Source: Mycobacterium sp. | GTDB taxonomy: Bacteria; Actinomycetota; Actinomycetes; Mycobacteriales; Mycobacteriaceae | NCBI GenBank assembly: GCA_023264755.1 | Contig: JAHFVB010000069.1 | Span: 1 to 12,695, forward strand | DNA length: 12,695 bases | Direction: 5' to 3' | Shown here: positions 5,918 through 12,695 of the stretch, piece after piece | How the letters are laid out: the number at the start of each line of letters is the position of its first letter | Position numbering within the stretch: position 1 is the first letter of the stretch | Program-made: the position numbers and the translations under genes | The notes under the pieces: generated by a model | What the model was told of the DNA's origin: nothing | Database searches by the model: none | What the model saw: only the letters and a program-made list of their open reading frames with translations

Positions 5918-8641
5918 ATGACCGGCCCAGGCCCGGGTGCCGAACAGCAGCGCATCGACGGATTCGGGCGCCTCGACCTGGGCCTGCGCCAGGCCAGCGA
6001 TTGGTACCTCTGGGGTCCCTACGTCAGCGACCGGCAGTGGGGCACCGTCCGGGAGGACTACAGCACCGACGGTGACGCCTGGACTTACTTTCCGCACGAC
6101 CACGCCCGGTCCCGCGCCTATCGCTGGGGTGAGGACGGACTGGCCGGCTGGTGCGACATCGAACAACGGCTGTGTCTGTCGTTGGCGCTGTGGAACGGCC
6201 GCGACGCCACGCTCAAGGAACGCGCCTTCGGGGTCAACGGCCACGAGGGCAACCACGGCGAGGACGTCAAGGAGTACTGGTGGTATCGCGACGCCGTGCC
6301 CAGCCACGCCTGGAACACCTGGCGTTATCACTATCCGCAGCAGGCGTTCCCCTACGAGCAACTGCTGGACGAGAACCGCAAGCGCGGACGGCTCGACCCG
6401 GAGTACGAGTTGCTCGACACCGGCATCTTCGACGACGACAGGTACTGGGTCGTCGACGTGACCTACGCCAAGGCCGGTCCGACGGACACCCTCATGACGA
6501 TCGACGTCACCAACGCCGGACCCGAGGCCGAGGAACTGCACGTGCTGCCGACCCTGTGCTTTCGCAACACATGGTCCTGGGACCAGCGGGACCGGCCGGC
6601 GAACCAGCTGAGTGCTACGGCGGACGGGACCGTCGCACTCGAGCATCCCTTCCTCGGCCCACTCGAAGTCATCTGCGGCACCGACCCCGTCGGCGCCCGC
6701 CCCGAACTCCTGTTCTGCGACAACGACACCAACGTCGCCAGGCTCTACGGCATCGAGGCGACTACTTCGTGGCCGAAGGACGGCATCAACGACCACGTGG
6801 TCTCCGGCGCCGCCACCGTCAACCCGGCGCGGCGAGGCTCCAAGTGCGCCGCCTGGTACCGGCTAGTGGTCGCACCGGGACAGACCGTCCAACTGCGGTT
6901 GCGGCTGCGGCCGACGGGCGCCGAACCCGTTGCGGCAAGCGCGTTGTCGGACGACTTCACCAGGGTGCTCGAGGTGCGCAGGGCCGAGGCCGACGAGTAC
7001 TACGCGGCGCTGACCCCCGAGGGGGCCGGACCCGACGAAGCGGCCGTGATGCGCCAGGCGTTCGCAGGACTGTTGTGGAGCAAGCAGTTCTACCACTACG
7101 ACGTGGCGCGGTGGCTCGAGGGCGACCCCGGTCAGCCACCACCGCCGCCGGGGCGCAAGGACATCCGCAACGGGCAGTGGCGCAACTTCCAGGCGCTGGA
7201 CATCATGTCGATGCCCGACACCTGGGAGTACCCGTGGTTCGCGGCCTGGGATCTGGCGTTCCAGTGCGTGGCGCTGACCCACGTCGACCCGGCGTTCGCG
7301 AAGTACCAACTGAGCCTGTTGTGCCGGGAATGGTTCCAGCACCCCAACGGCGCGTTGCCCGCATACGAATGGGACTTCAGCGACGTGAATCCGCCGGTGC
7401 AGGCGTGGGCCGCACTCGAGATCTTCGCCATCGACGGCGGCCGCGACCTCGACTTCCTCAGCCGGATCTTCGACAAGCTGCTGGTCAACTTCACGTGGTG
7501 GGTGAACCGGGAGGACGCCGACGGCTCGAACATCTTCGAGGGCGGCTTCATGGGGCTGGACAACATCGGCCCCATGAACCGCAGCCACCTGCCGATCGAC
7601 GGGGTGCTCGAACAGTCCGACGCCACGGGCTGGATGGCCACCTATGCGTTGTGGATGGCGATGATCGCCACGATCCTGCAGGTGTCCGGCCACCGGCCCG
7701 CCGTCGACCTGGTGCAGAAGTTCCTCGAACACTTCGCGGGCATCGCCGAAGCCCTTGACCTGGTAGGGGTCTGGGACGAAGAGGACGGGCTGTTCTACGA
7801 CCGCATCGTGACTCCCGACGGCAAGGCAAGGCCACTGCGGGTGCGGTCGATCGCCGCCGTCATCCCGCTGCTGGCGGTCGCCGTCGTGGACGACTCGGCG
7901 CTGGACCTGACCCTGGTGACCAACAAGCGGTTCGCGAGCTACCTGCGGCGCCAACAGGGTCGCCGGGACGACGGACTTCATGCCGGCGGGATCCTGCACG
8001 GCAAGCCCGGTCAACGCCAGATCCTGGTGGGGGTGACTAGTCCCGACCGGGTGCGCAGAGTGTGCGAGAAGCTGCTCGACCCCGCCGAGTTCCTCTCGCC
8101 GCACGGGCTTCGGTCGTTGTCGGCCTACCACCGGGACCACCCCTACGAGATCGAAATCGAAGGCGTCCGTGCGGGTATCGACTACGAACCCGCTGAGTCG
8201 ACGACGCCGATGTTCGGCGGCAACTCGAACTGGCGTGGGCCGGTGTGGTTTCCGCTGAACTACCTGATAGCGCGGGCGTTGGAGCGCTACCACGAATTCT
8301 ACGGCGACGACTTCACCATCGAATATCCCACCGGCTCAGGCTCGTTCACGACCCTCGAACTGGTCGCCGCCGATTTGTGGAAGCGACTGGTCGACCTGTT
8401 CCTGGTCGACGAGCACGGCCGGCGACCGTGCTACGGCGCGGTCGACCGGCTGCAGAGTGACCCGCGATGGCGCGAGGACGTGTTGTTCTTCGAGTACTTC
8501 CACGGCGACACCGGAGCGGGGCTGGGGGCCAGTCACCAGACCGGATGGACCGCGTTGGTGGCCGACGTCATCCGGCGCAGGCACGGCTCGTTGCCCTCAC
8601 TCGGCGCGCTCATCGCGGGGCTGGTCCGGGTCGACCCCTAG
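5918..8641 (+). CDS. Large GH63 / MGH1-like glycoside hydrolase (glucosidase family)
   Basis: A 907-residue protein with an N-terminal beta-rich region (about 1-350), a proline run (QPPPPPG, about 406-412) at the domain border, and a C-terminal alpha-helical (alpha/alpha)6 barrel of the GH63 / mannosylglycerate-hydrolase-like type. Barrel landmarks are [10 protein letters not shown] at 439-448, whose D445 fits the general acid; [14 protein letters not shown] at 769-782; and [21 protein letters not shown] at 857-877, whose E859 fits the general base. These assignments are by analogy with GH63 enzymes. There is no signal peptide, so it should act in the cytosol, perhaps on glycogen-, trehalose- or glucosylglycerate-type glucosides. 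It is about twice as long as the known mycobacterial glucosylglycerate hydrolase and is not simply that enzyme. ATG 5918 is preferred over in-frame GTG 5912 because AGGAGG (5907-5912) covers that GTG. It ends in a CTAG shared with the convergent NUDIX gene. Family fairly sure; substrate unknown. Confidence 0.85.
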   Translation: MTGPGPGAEQQRIDGFGRLDLGLRQASDWYLWGPYVSDRQWGTVREDYSTDGDAWTYFPHDHARSRAYRWGEDGLAGWCDIEQRLCLSLALWNGRDATLKERAFGVNGHEGNHGEDVKEYWWYRDAVPSHAWNTWRYHYPQQAFPYEQLLDENRKRGRLDPEYELLDTGIFDDDRYWVVDVTYAKAGPTDTLMTIDVTNAGPEAEELHVLPTLCFRNTWSWDQRDRPANQLSATADGTVALEHPFLGPLEVICGTDPVGARPELLFCDNDTNVARLYGIEATTSWPKDGINDHVVSGAATVNPARRGSKCAAWYRLVVAPGQTVQLRLRLRPTGAEPVAASALSDDFTRVLEVRRAEADEYYAALTPEGAGPDEAAVMRQAFAGLLWSKQFYHYDVARWLEGDPGQPPPPPGRKDIRNGQWRNFQALDIMSMPDTWEYPWFAAWDLAFQCVALTHVDPAFAKYQLSLLCREWFQHPNGALPAYEWDFSDVNPPVQAWAALEIFAIDGGRDLDFLSRIFDKLLVNFTWWVNREDADGSNIFEGGFMGLDNIGPMNRSHLPIDGVLEQSDATGWMATYALWMAMIATILQVSGHRPAVDLVQKFLEHFAGIAEALDLVGVWDEEDGLFYDRIVTPDGKARPLRVRSIAAVIPLLAVAVVDDSALDLTLVTNKRFASYLRRQQGRRDDGLHAGGILHGKPGQRQILVGVTSPDRVRRVCEKLLDPAEFLSPHGLRSLSAYHRDHPYEIEIEGVRAGIDYEPAESTTPMFGGNSNWRGPVWFPLNYLIARALERYHEFYGDDFTIEYPTGSGSFTTLELVAADLWKRLVDLFLVDEHGRRPCYGAVDRLQSDPRWREDVLFFEYFHGDTGAGLGASHQTGWTALVADVIRRRHGSLPSLGALIAGLVRVDP

Positions 8642-9186
8642 TCCGACCGGGCCAGCCGCAGCAGCATCCAGGCCGCGATGGTCTGCGCGTCGGTGATGGT
8701 GCCGTCGACGATCATCGCCTCGAGCTGCGCACCGGTGAACCACTCGCTGCGCATGTCCTGCTCTTCGGGCTCGCGTTCGTGGTCGCCCTCGGTGAGGCCG
8801 GTGGCCAGGAACACCCAGCCGCGTTGACTGCTCATGCCGGGTGCGACGTCCAGTTGCCCGAGCACCTGCATCGACTCTGCACGCAGCCCGGTTTCCTCGC
8901 GAAGTTCGCGGGCGGCCAGTTCTTCTGGCGTGGGCTGCGTGCCGTCGGGGGACTCCGGCGCGGTGCCTTGCGGAAACTCCCAGCGCCGCAGCCCAATCGG
9001 ATAGCGGAACTGTTCGACGAGCGCGTACCTGTCGGCGTCCTGAGCGACGATCAACGCGTAGGTCGGCTTCTCGATGACGCCGTAGATGCCGAGGCTGCCG
9101 TCGGCCCGGCGGATGTCGTCTTCGCGGACGGTCATCCACGGGTTGCGGTACACCTCACGCGACGCGACGCACTCGAACGGATCCAC
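8638..9186 (-). CDS. NUDIX hydrolase, ADP-ribose pyrophosphatase-like
   Basis: A 182-residue cytosolic hydrolase of nucleoside diphosphates linked to another group. The Nudix core RELREETGL at 93-101 is exact for R-E-U-x-E-E-x-G-U and provides the metal-binding glutamates E97 and E98. Upstream, WEFPQG at 69-74 is followed by an insertion before the helix, so the first glutamate of the classical 23-residue box is not at its usual place (proline there). PGMSSQRGWVF at 116-126 and the C-terminal DAQTIAAWMLLRL at 166-178 resemble ADP-ribose and GDP-mannose pyrophosphatases, but the sequence does not decide the substrate. Start is GTG at 9186, with no good ribosome-binding site; GATACT lies 6 nt upstream, suggesting a leaderless message. 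Divergent from the acyl-CoA synthetase and convergent with the GH63 gene, overlapping it by 4 bases at the stops. Confidence 0.9.
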   Translation of the reverse strand: MDPFECVASREVYRNPWMTVREDDIRRADGSLGIYGVIEKPTYALIVAQDADRYALVEQFRYPIGLRRWEFPQGTAPESPDGTQPTPEELAARELREETGLRAESMQVLGQLDVAPGMSSQRGWVFLATGLTEGDHEREPEEQDMRSEWFTGAQLEAMIVDGTITDAQTIAAWMLLRLARSD

Positions 9187-9192
9187 CGGTCC

Positions 9193-9198
9193 AGTATC
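9193..9198 (-). promoter_or_regulatory. Candidate leaderless promoter -10 (GATACT) of the NUDIX gene
   Basis: On the minus strand GATACT is followed by 6 nt (GGACCG) and then the GTG start at 9186. The spacing fits a leaderless transcript beginning at the start codon. GATACT departs from TANNNT at the first base but keeps the A and the final T. A TGGA 4 nt before the GTG is a poor ribosome-binding site, which supports the leaderless reading. Confidence 0.45.
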
Positions 9199-9216
9199 GC
9201 CGAGTCAGTGGGCGGG

Positions 9217-9222
9217 TAACGT
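9217..9222 (+). promoter_or_regulatory. Candidate leaderless promoter -10 (TAACGT) of the acyl-CoA synthetase gene
   Basis: TAACGT matches TANNNT and is followed by 7 nt (CGCAGGC) and GTG at 9230, the classical mycobacterial leaderless arrangement. No ribosome-binding site is present at normal spacing. Its expected -35 (about 9194-9199) falls on the -10 of the divergent NUDIX promoter, and vice versa. Confidence 0.6.
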
Positions 9223-9229
9223 CGCAGGC

Positions 9230-10636
9230 GTGTTGCTGGCCTCGTTGAACCCCGCCTCCGTCGCTGCCGGTCACGACCTCGCCGACGCCGTGCGCGTCGA
9301 CGGCGCCACGCTCAGTCGCAGTGACCTCGTCGGTGCGGCGACCTCGGTGGCCGAACGCGTCGGCGGCGCGCAGCTGGTCGCGGTGCTCGCGGCGCCGACC
9401 GCGACGACGGTGCTGGCCGTCACCGGGTGTCTGATCGCCGGCGTGCCGTTCGTCCCCGTACCCCCGGACGCAGGGGTCGCCGAAAGGCGCCACATCCTCG
9501 CCGACTCGGGCGCCCAAGCGTGGCTCGGCGAGGTCCCCGACGACGCCGAGGGCCTCCCGCACGTGCCCGTGCGACTGCACGCGCGGTCGTGGCACCGCTA
9601 CGCCGAGCCGGATCCGCGGACCGCCGCCATGGTCATGTACACGTCGGGCACCACCGGCCCACCCAAGGGCGTGGTCATCAGCAGGCAGGCCATCGCCGCC
9701 GACATCGACGCGCTGGCCCAGGCCTGGCAGTGGACGCCAGACGACACCCTGGTCCACGGCTTGCCGATGTTCCACGTGCACGGGTTGGTGCTGGGGCTGC
9801 TCGGCTCGTTGCGGATCGGAAATCGCTTCGTGCACACCGGACGGCCGACCCCGGCGGCCTATGCCGCGGCGCAGGGCTCGCTCTACTTCGGCGTTCCGAC
9901 GGTCTGGTCGCGCATCGCCGCCGATACGCAAGCCGCACTGGCGCTGTCGTCGGCGCTACTCTTGGTCTCCGGCAGCGCCGCGCTACCGGTGCCGGTGTTC
10001 GACGAGCTCGTCCGGCTCACCGGCCACGCCCCGGTCGAGCGCTACGGCAGCACCGAGTCACTCATCACGCTCAGCACGCGGGCCGACGGTGAACGCAGGC
10101 CGGGATGGGTGGGCCTGCCCCTGGCCGGCGTGACCACCCGCCTGGTCGACGACGACGGGTCCGTGCTGCCACACGACGGGCAAACCATTGGGCGCCTGCA
10201 GGTTAAGGCGCCGACACTGTTCGACGGCTACCTGAACCGGCCCGACGCCACGGCCGAGGCGTTCGACGGGGACGGGTGGTATCGCACCGGCGACGTGGCC
10301 GTGGTCGACGGTGACGGCATGCACCGCATCGTCGGCCGGGAGTCGGTCGACCTGATCAAGTCCGGCGGCTACCGCATCGGGGCGGGAGAGATCGAAACGG
10401 CGTTGCTGGGTCACCCCGGGGTCTCCGAGGTCGCAGTCGTCGGGATGCCCGACGACGATCTGGGCCAACGCATCGTCGCATTCGTCGTCGGCGAAGCGTC
10501 GCCGCAGACCCTCATCGACTATGTGGCCGAACAACTCTCGGCACACAAGCGGCCGCGCGAAGTGCGCATCGTCGAGGCCCTGCCCCGCAACGCCATGGGC
10601 AAGGTCATGAAGAAGGAACTGACGCGGGGAGGTTGA
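9230..10636 (+). CDS. fadD36: MatB/FadD36-like acyl-CoA synthetase (malonyl- or methylmalonyl-CoA ligase type)
   Basis: An ANL-superfamily adenylating enzyme of 468 residues that activates a carboxylic acid with ATP and loads it on CoA; no signal peptide. Motifs: P-loop YTSGTTGPPKG at 137-147, HGLPMFHVHGLVLG at 176-189, RYGSTES at 271-277, YRTGD at 351-355, hinge region GRESVDLIKSGGYRIGAGEIE at 369-389, and the catalytic lysine K457 in NAMGK. The sequence is strikingly like Streptomyces MatB across its length, more so than long-chain FadD enzymes, so a short dicarboxylate such as malonate or methylmalonate is the best guess. The usual YGMTE is YGSTE here, so specificity may differ. GTG 9230 is chosen because relatives start with M-L-L-A-S-L-N-P and TAACGT lies 7 nt upstream; the frame is open further up but would overlap the NUDIX gene. 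Symbol by similarity to Rv1193. Followed after 1 nt by the VOC gene. Confidence 0.9.
   Translation: MLLASLNPASVAAGHDLADAVRVDGATLSRSDLVGAATSVAERVGGAQLVAVLAAPTATTVLAVTGCLIAGVPFVPVPPDAGVAERRHILADSGAQAWLGEVPDDAEGLPHVPVRLHARSWHRYAEPDPRTAAMVMYTSGTTGPPKGVVISRQAIAADIDALAQAWQWTPDDTLVHGLPMFHVHGLVLGLLGSLRIGNRFVHTGRPTPAAYAAAQGSLYFGVPTVWSRIAADTQAALALSSALLLVSGSAALPVPVFDELVRLTGHAPVERYGSTESLITLSTRADGERRPGWVGLPLAGVTTRLVDDDGSVLPHDGQTIGRLQVKAPTLFDGYLNRPDATAEAFDGDGWYRTGDVAVVDGDGMHRIVGRESVDLIKSGGYRIGAGEIETALLGHPGVSEVAVVGMPDDDLGQRIVAFVVGEASPQTLIDYVAEQLSAHKRPREVRIVEALPRNAMGKVMKKELTRGG
10626..10632 (+). promoter_or_regulatory. Ribosome-binding site of the VOC gene within the end of the acyl-CoA synthetase gene
   Basis: GGGGAGG at 10626-10632 overlaps the last codons (Arg-Gly-Gly) of the synthetase and sits 5 nt before GTG 10638. 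With only one base between stop and start, the two genes are almost certainly co-transcribed and translationally coupled. Confidence 0.75.
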
Positions 10637-10637
10637 C

Positions 10638-10988
10638 GTGGCACTGAAGTTCACCGAGCTCTGCCTGGACGCCTCGGACGTCGACGCCCTCGCGCAATGG
10701 TGGTCCGACGTGCTCGGCTGGCCCAAGGAGCCCACCGACGACGGCGACGTGATCCTGCGGGCCCCCGCCGGAGCAGGCCCGGACTGGCTCTTCCTGGCCG
10801 TGCCCGAGGGCAAGACGGTCAAGAACCGCATCCACTTCGACTTCACGCCCGACGACCAGCAGGCCGAGGTGGCCCGCCTCGTCGCGTTGGGCGCGCGCCC
10901 CGTGGACATCGGTCAGGGGGAGCAGTCGTGGGTGGTGCTCGCCGACCCGGAGGGCAACGAGTTCTGCATCCTGGCCGCAGAGGGCTGA
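10638..10988 (+). CDS. Small VOC-fold (glyoxalase/dioxygenase superfamily) protein
   Basis: A 116-residue cytosolic protein of the vicinal oxygen chelate superfamily, glyoxalase_6-like. It has two beta-alpha-beta-beta-beta units: the first with DALAQWWSDVLGW at 16-28, the second with IHFDF at 65-69 and the closing DPEGNEFCIL at 103-112. Likely metal ligands are E7, H66 and E107. H66 and E107 sit at classical positions, while E7 replaces the usual first histidine; this alignment is mine by eye. It starts 1 nt after the acyl-CoA synthetase stop with a strong ribosome-binding site, so it probably works with it. Methylmalonyl-CoA epimerase is a VOC protein, which makes an epimerase-like job on the synthetase product conceivable, but this small type is equally often of unknown function or linked to stress resistance. 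Family sure, role open. Confidence 0.88.
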   Translation: MALKFTELCLDASDVDALAQWWSDVLGWPKEPTDDGDVILRAPAGAGPDWLFLAVPEGKTVKNRIHFDFTPDDQQAEVARLVALGARPVDIGQGEQSWVVLADPEGNEFCILAAEG

Positions 10989-11041
10989 CGCGCGGGGGTG
11001 CTTCACCGGCGCCTCCCAGGCTGCGATGCCAGGATGTCGGT

Positions 11042-12295
11042 GTGCGTCGACTCGGGGGCTTGCTGGTCAGCGTCGGCGTGCTGGCCGCCTGCGCTGCGCC
11101 GGTGCCGGAACCGGCCCAGCCGCCGCAGACGCCGCCGATGGGGTGGAACTCGTGGAACTCCGGCATCCCGCTCACCGAGCGGACGGTAGAGGAGACCATC
11201 GACGCGATGGTGTCCTCGGGCCTGCGCGACGCGGGTTATCGCTACGTCAACCTGGACGCGGGCTGGGCGGCGTCGACGCGTGACGGCGACGGCAACCTGC
11301 GGGCCGACCCGGATCGGTTCCCACACGGCATCGCGCAACTGGCGGCCTACGCCCACGAGCGCGGCCTACTGCTGGGCATCTACCACAGCCCGTTCAACGA
11401 GGGCTGCGGCCAGGACCCACGCATCGGTGCCGCCGGACACGAAACGGCCGACGCCCGCACCTTCGCCTCCTGGGGTGTGGACTACCTGAAGTACGACTGG
11501 TGTCGGCTCGACGCCGGCCACGCCGAACAGGTGAAGTACTTCGCAGCGATGCGAGATGCCTTGCGTGCCAGCGGCCGTCACATCCGCTACAGCATCAACC
11601 CCAATAGTTCCGGTGACCCCGAGGCAGGCTCGGAATACGACTGGTCCCACATCGCCGACGTCAGCCGTGACGCGATGGACCTGGTGCCAGCGTGGGGGGA
11701 CGAGCAGCTGTGGGCCGGCGGCCTGGCGGGAGTCAGCCAGGCGTTCGCGGCCGCGGGTCCGGCGGCGCCGCACGACGGCCCCAAACACGTCAACGACCCC
11801 GACATGCTGGTGGTCGGCATTCGGTGGGCGGACTTCGTCACCGGACACCCCACGATGTCGCTGGGACCGCAGCGCCCCGACCTGACCGACACCGAGCAGC
11901 GCGCGCACTTCTCGTTGTGGGCGATGCTGGCCGCTCCGCTGCTGGCGGGCAACGACGTACGCTCGATGACCGACCAGACCCGGACCATCCTGACCAACCG
12001 CGAGGTCATTGCGGTCGACCAGGATCCGCTGGTGTTGCAGGGCATTCCGCTGCGCCGCGACCCGCGGGTGATCGTGAAGCCACTGGCCGACGGATCGATG
12101 GCGGTGGCGCTGTTCGACTCGGACGCCGCGCCGGTCTCGATTCGGACCGACGCCAGCACCATCGGGCTACCCGCGGCGGCCTGCTACGCGGTGCGCGACC
12201 TGTGGAGCCACACCGATTCGACCACCCCGGGGCCCGTCGAGCAGACGGTCCCCGCGCACGGCGTCGCGATGCTGCGGATATCGCGCTGCCGCTAG
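11042..12295 (+). CDS. GH27 alpha-galactosidase-like lipoprotein
   Basis: An exported glycosidase of 417 residues. The N-terminus MRRLGGLLVSVGVLAAC is a short lipoprotein signal peptide with lipobox LAAC, so C17 should be lipidated and the enzyme anchored outside the membrane. The catalytic (beta/alpha)8 domain follows: PPMGWNSWN at 31-39, YVNLDAGW at 68-75, YLKYDWC at 148-154 with nucleophile D152, and NDPDMLVVG at 251-259 with acid/base D254. C122 and C154 fit the conserved disulfide, in keeping with export. ALW-type helix SLWAMLAAPLLAGNDVR at 291-307 and DQDPL at 326-330 are GH27 landmarks. A beta-sandwich of about 75 residues ends it. Family members cleave alpha-galactosides, some beta-L-arabinopyranosides. 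GTG 11042 is chosen for the complete signal peptide and AGGA at 11031-11034, 7 nt upstream. The 53-base gap before it contains no TA dinucleotide, hence no TANNNT -10, so it is probably read from the fadD36 promoter. It ends 3 bases from dapD. Confidence 0.92.
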   Translation: MRRLGGLLVSVGVLAACAAPVPEPAQPPQTPPMGWNSWNSGIPLTERTVEETIDAMVSSGLRDAGYRYVNLDAGWAASTRDGDGNLRADPDRFPHGIAQLAAYAHERGLLLGIYHSPFNEGCGQDPRIGAAGHETADARTFASWGVDYLKYDWCRLDAGHAEQVKYFAAMRDALRASGRHIRYSINPNSSGDPEAGSEYDWSHIADVSRDAMDLVPAWGDEQLWAGGLAGVSQAFAAAGPAAPHDGPKHVNDPDMLVVGIRWADFVTGHPTMSLGPQRPDLTDTEQRAHFSLWAMLAAPLLAGNDVRSMTDQTRTILTNREVIAVDQDPLVLQGIPLRRDPRVIVKPLADGSMAVALFDSDAAPVSIRTDASTIGLPAAACYAVRDLWSHTDSTTPGPVEQTVPAHGVAMLRISRCR

Positions 12296-12298
12296 TCC

Positions 12299-12695
12299 TC
12301 AGTTTGCGTGCAGGGCCTCGTTGAGCGTGATGCCGCTGCCGTCGCGGGCGACGACCTCGACCGCCCCGGACACCGAATTGCGGCGGAACAGAAGGTTGTT
12401 CGCACCGGACAGGTCCTTCGCCTTCACGGTCTGGCCGTCCGACGTCGTCACCTTGGTGCCGCCGGTGACGTAGAGGCCGGCCTCGATGACGCAGTCGTCA
12501 CCCAGTGAGATGCCCAGGCCAGAATTGGCGCCCAGCAGGCACCGCTTGCCCACCGAGATGACTTCCTTGCCGCCGCCGGACAGCGTGCCCATGATCGACG
12601 CGCCGCCGCCGATGTCGGAGCCGTCGTCGACGACCACGCCCGCCGAGATCCGACCCTCGACCATCGACGTGCCCAGCGTGCCGGCATTGAAGTTC
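12299..12695 (-). CDS. dapD: Tetrahydrodipicolinate N-succinyltransferase DapD, C-terminal part (runs off the window)
   Basis: The gene continues beyond the right edge; 131 C-terminal residues are visible (mycobacterial DapD is about 317). The enzyme transfers succinyl from succinyl-CoA to tetrahydrodipicolinate, the step just before DapC in lysine and diaminopimelate synthesis, and works as a cytosolic trimer. The visible part is the left-handed parallel beta-helix: repeating hexapeptide turns through [14 protein letters not shown], the glycine-rich GTLSGGG loop and [16 protein letters not shown], then the C-terminal strand [14 protein letters not shown] and the end NEALHAN, all close to the M. 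tuberculosis enzyme as I recall it. An internal ATG at 12664 is not the start, because conserved sequence continues upstream of it to the edge. Convergent with the GH27 gene, with only 3 bases between the stops, so no terminator fits between them. Confidence 0.96.
   Translation of the reverse strand, partial: NFNAGTLGTSMVEGRISAGVVVDDGSDIGGGASIMGTLSGGGKEVISVGKRCLLGANSGLGISLGDDCVIEAGLYVTGGTKVTTSDGQTVKAKDLSGANNLLFRRNSVSGAVEVVARDGSGITLNEALHAN

Noticed and set aside
6151..8293. Long plus- and minus-strand frames overlapping the GH63 gene
   Set aside because: They run through a continuous 907-residue conserved protein in another frame, are Arg/Pro/Gly-rich, and show no family motif or credible start.
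9086..9229. 48-codon upstream extension of the acyl-CoA synthetase frame
   Set aside because: It would lie antisense across the start of the NUDIX gene, has Arg/Ser-rich sequence unlike the family, and the conserved N-terminus begins at GTG 9230 directly after a leaderless promoter.
10697..11041. 115-codon upstream extension of the GH27 frame
   Set aside because: It overlaps the VOC gene in another frame, is Arg-rich, and would bury the lipoprotein signal peptide that begins at GTG 11042.
12299..12664. Separate 121-residue gene starting at the minus-strand ATG 12664
   Set aside because: Conserved DapD sequence ([10 protein letters not shown]) continues upstream in the same frame to the window edge, so this is an internal methionine of dapD.

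Overview
The window reads as ordinary chromosomal DNA of a mycobacterium, most likely a fast-growing or environmental Mycolicibacterium-type species. The grounds are very high G+C, GTG and TTG starts, TANNNT -10 elements placed 6-7 nt before start codons (leaderless transcripts), and a gene order fdxC-dapC ... pruC/pruA-pruB ... fadD36 ... dapD that parallels the Rv1177-Rv1201c neighbourhood of M. tuberculosis as I remember it. Coding density is very high. No stretch over 300 bases lacks a gene; the longest gap is 88 bases. I see no tRNA, rRNA, CRISPR array, insertion sequence or prophage.

Layout. 34-360: seven-iron ferredoxin FdxC. 420-1496: DapC, the succinyl-DAP aminotransferase. 1538-3118 (minus): PucR-family regulator, probably PruC, facing dapC tail to tail. 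3119-3200: divergent control region with a cluster of overlapping inverted repeats. 3201-4829 and 4834-5829: pruA and pruB, the two-step proline-to-glutamate pathway, translationally coupled. 5918-8641: a large cytosolic GH63/MGH1-like glycosidase. 8638-9186 (minus): NUDIX hydrolase, sharing a CTAG stop with the glycosidase. 9187-9229: two facing leaderless promoters. 9230-10636, 10638-10988 and 11042-12295: MatB/FadD36-like acyl-CoA synthetase, a small VOC-fold protein and a GH27 lipoprotein, probably one operon. 12299 to the right edge (minus): the C-terminal part of DapD.

How it fits together. DapD and DapC catalyse consecutive steps of the succinylase route to diaminopimelate and lysine. 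They bracket a catabolic block: proline oxidation under its own regulator, two glycosidases (one cytosolic, one exported and lipid-anchored), and a short-acid CoA ligase with a VOC partner. Compared with M. tuberculosis, the segment between pruB and fadD36 and that between fadD36 and dapD hold different genes here (GH63, NUDIX, VOC, GH27), so this looks like a conserved frame with exchangeable cargo.

I found no clearly new biological system. The best leads are small-scale: the reciprocal leaderless promoters at 9187-9229, the dyad cluster between pruC and pruA, the apparently non-standard start of dapC, and two glycosidases of unknown substrate.
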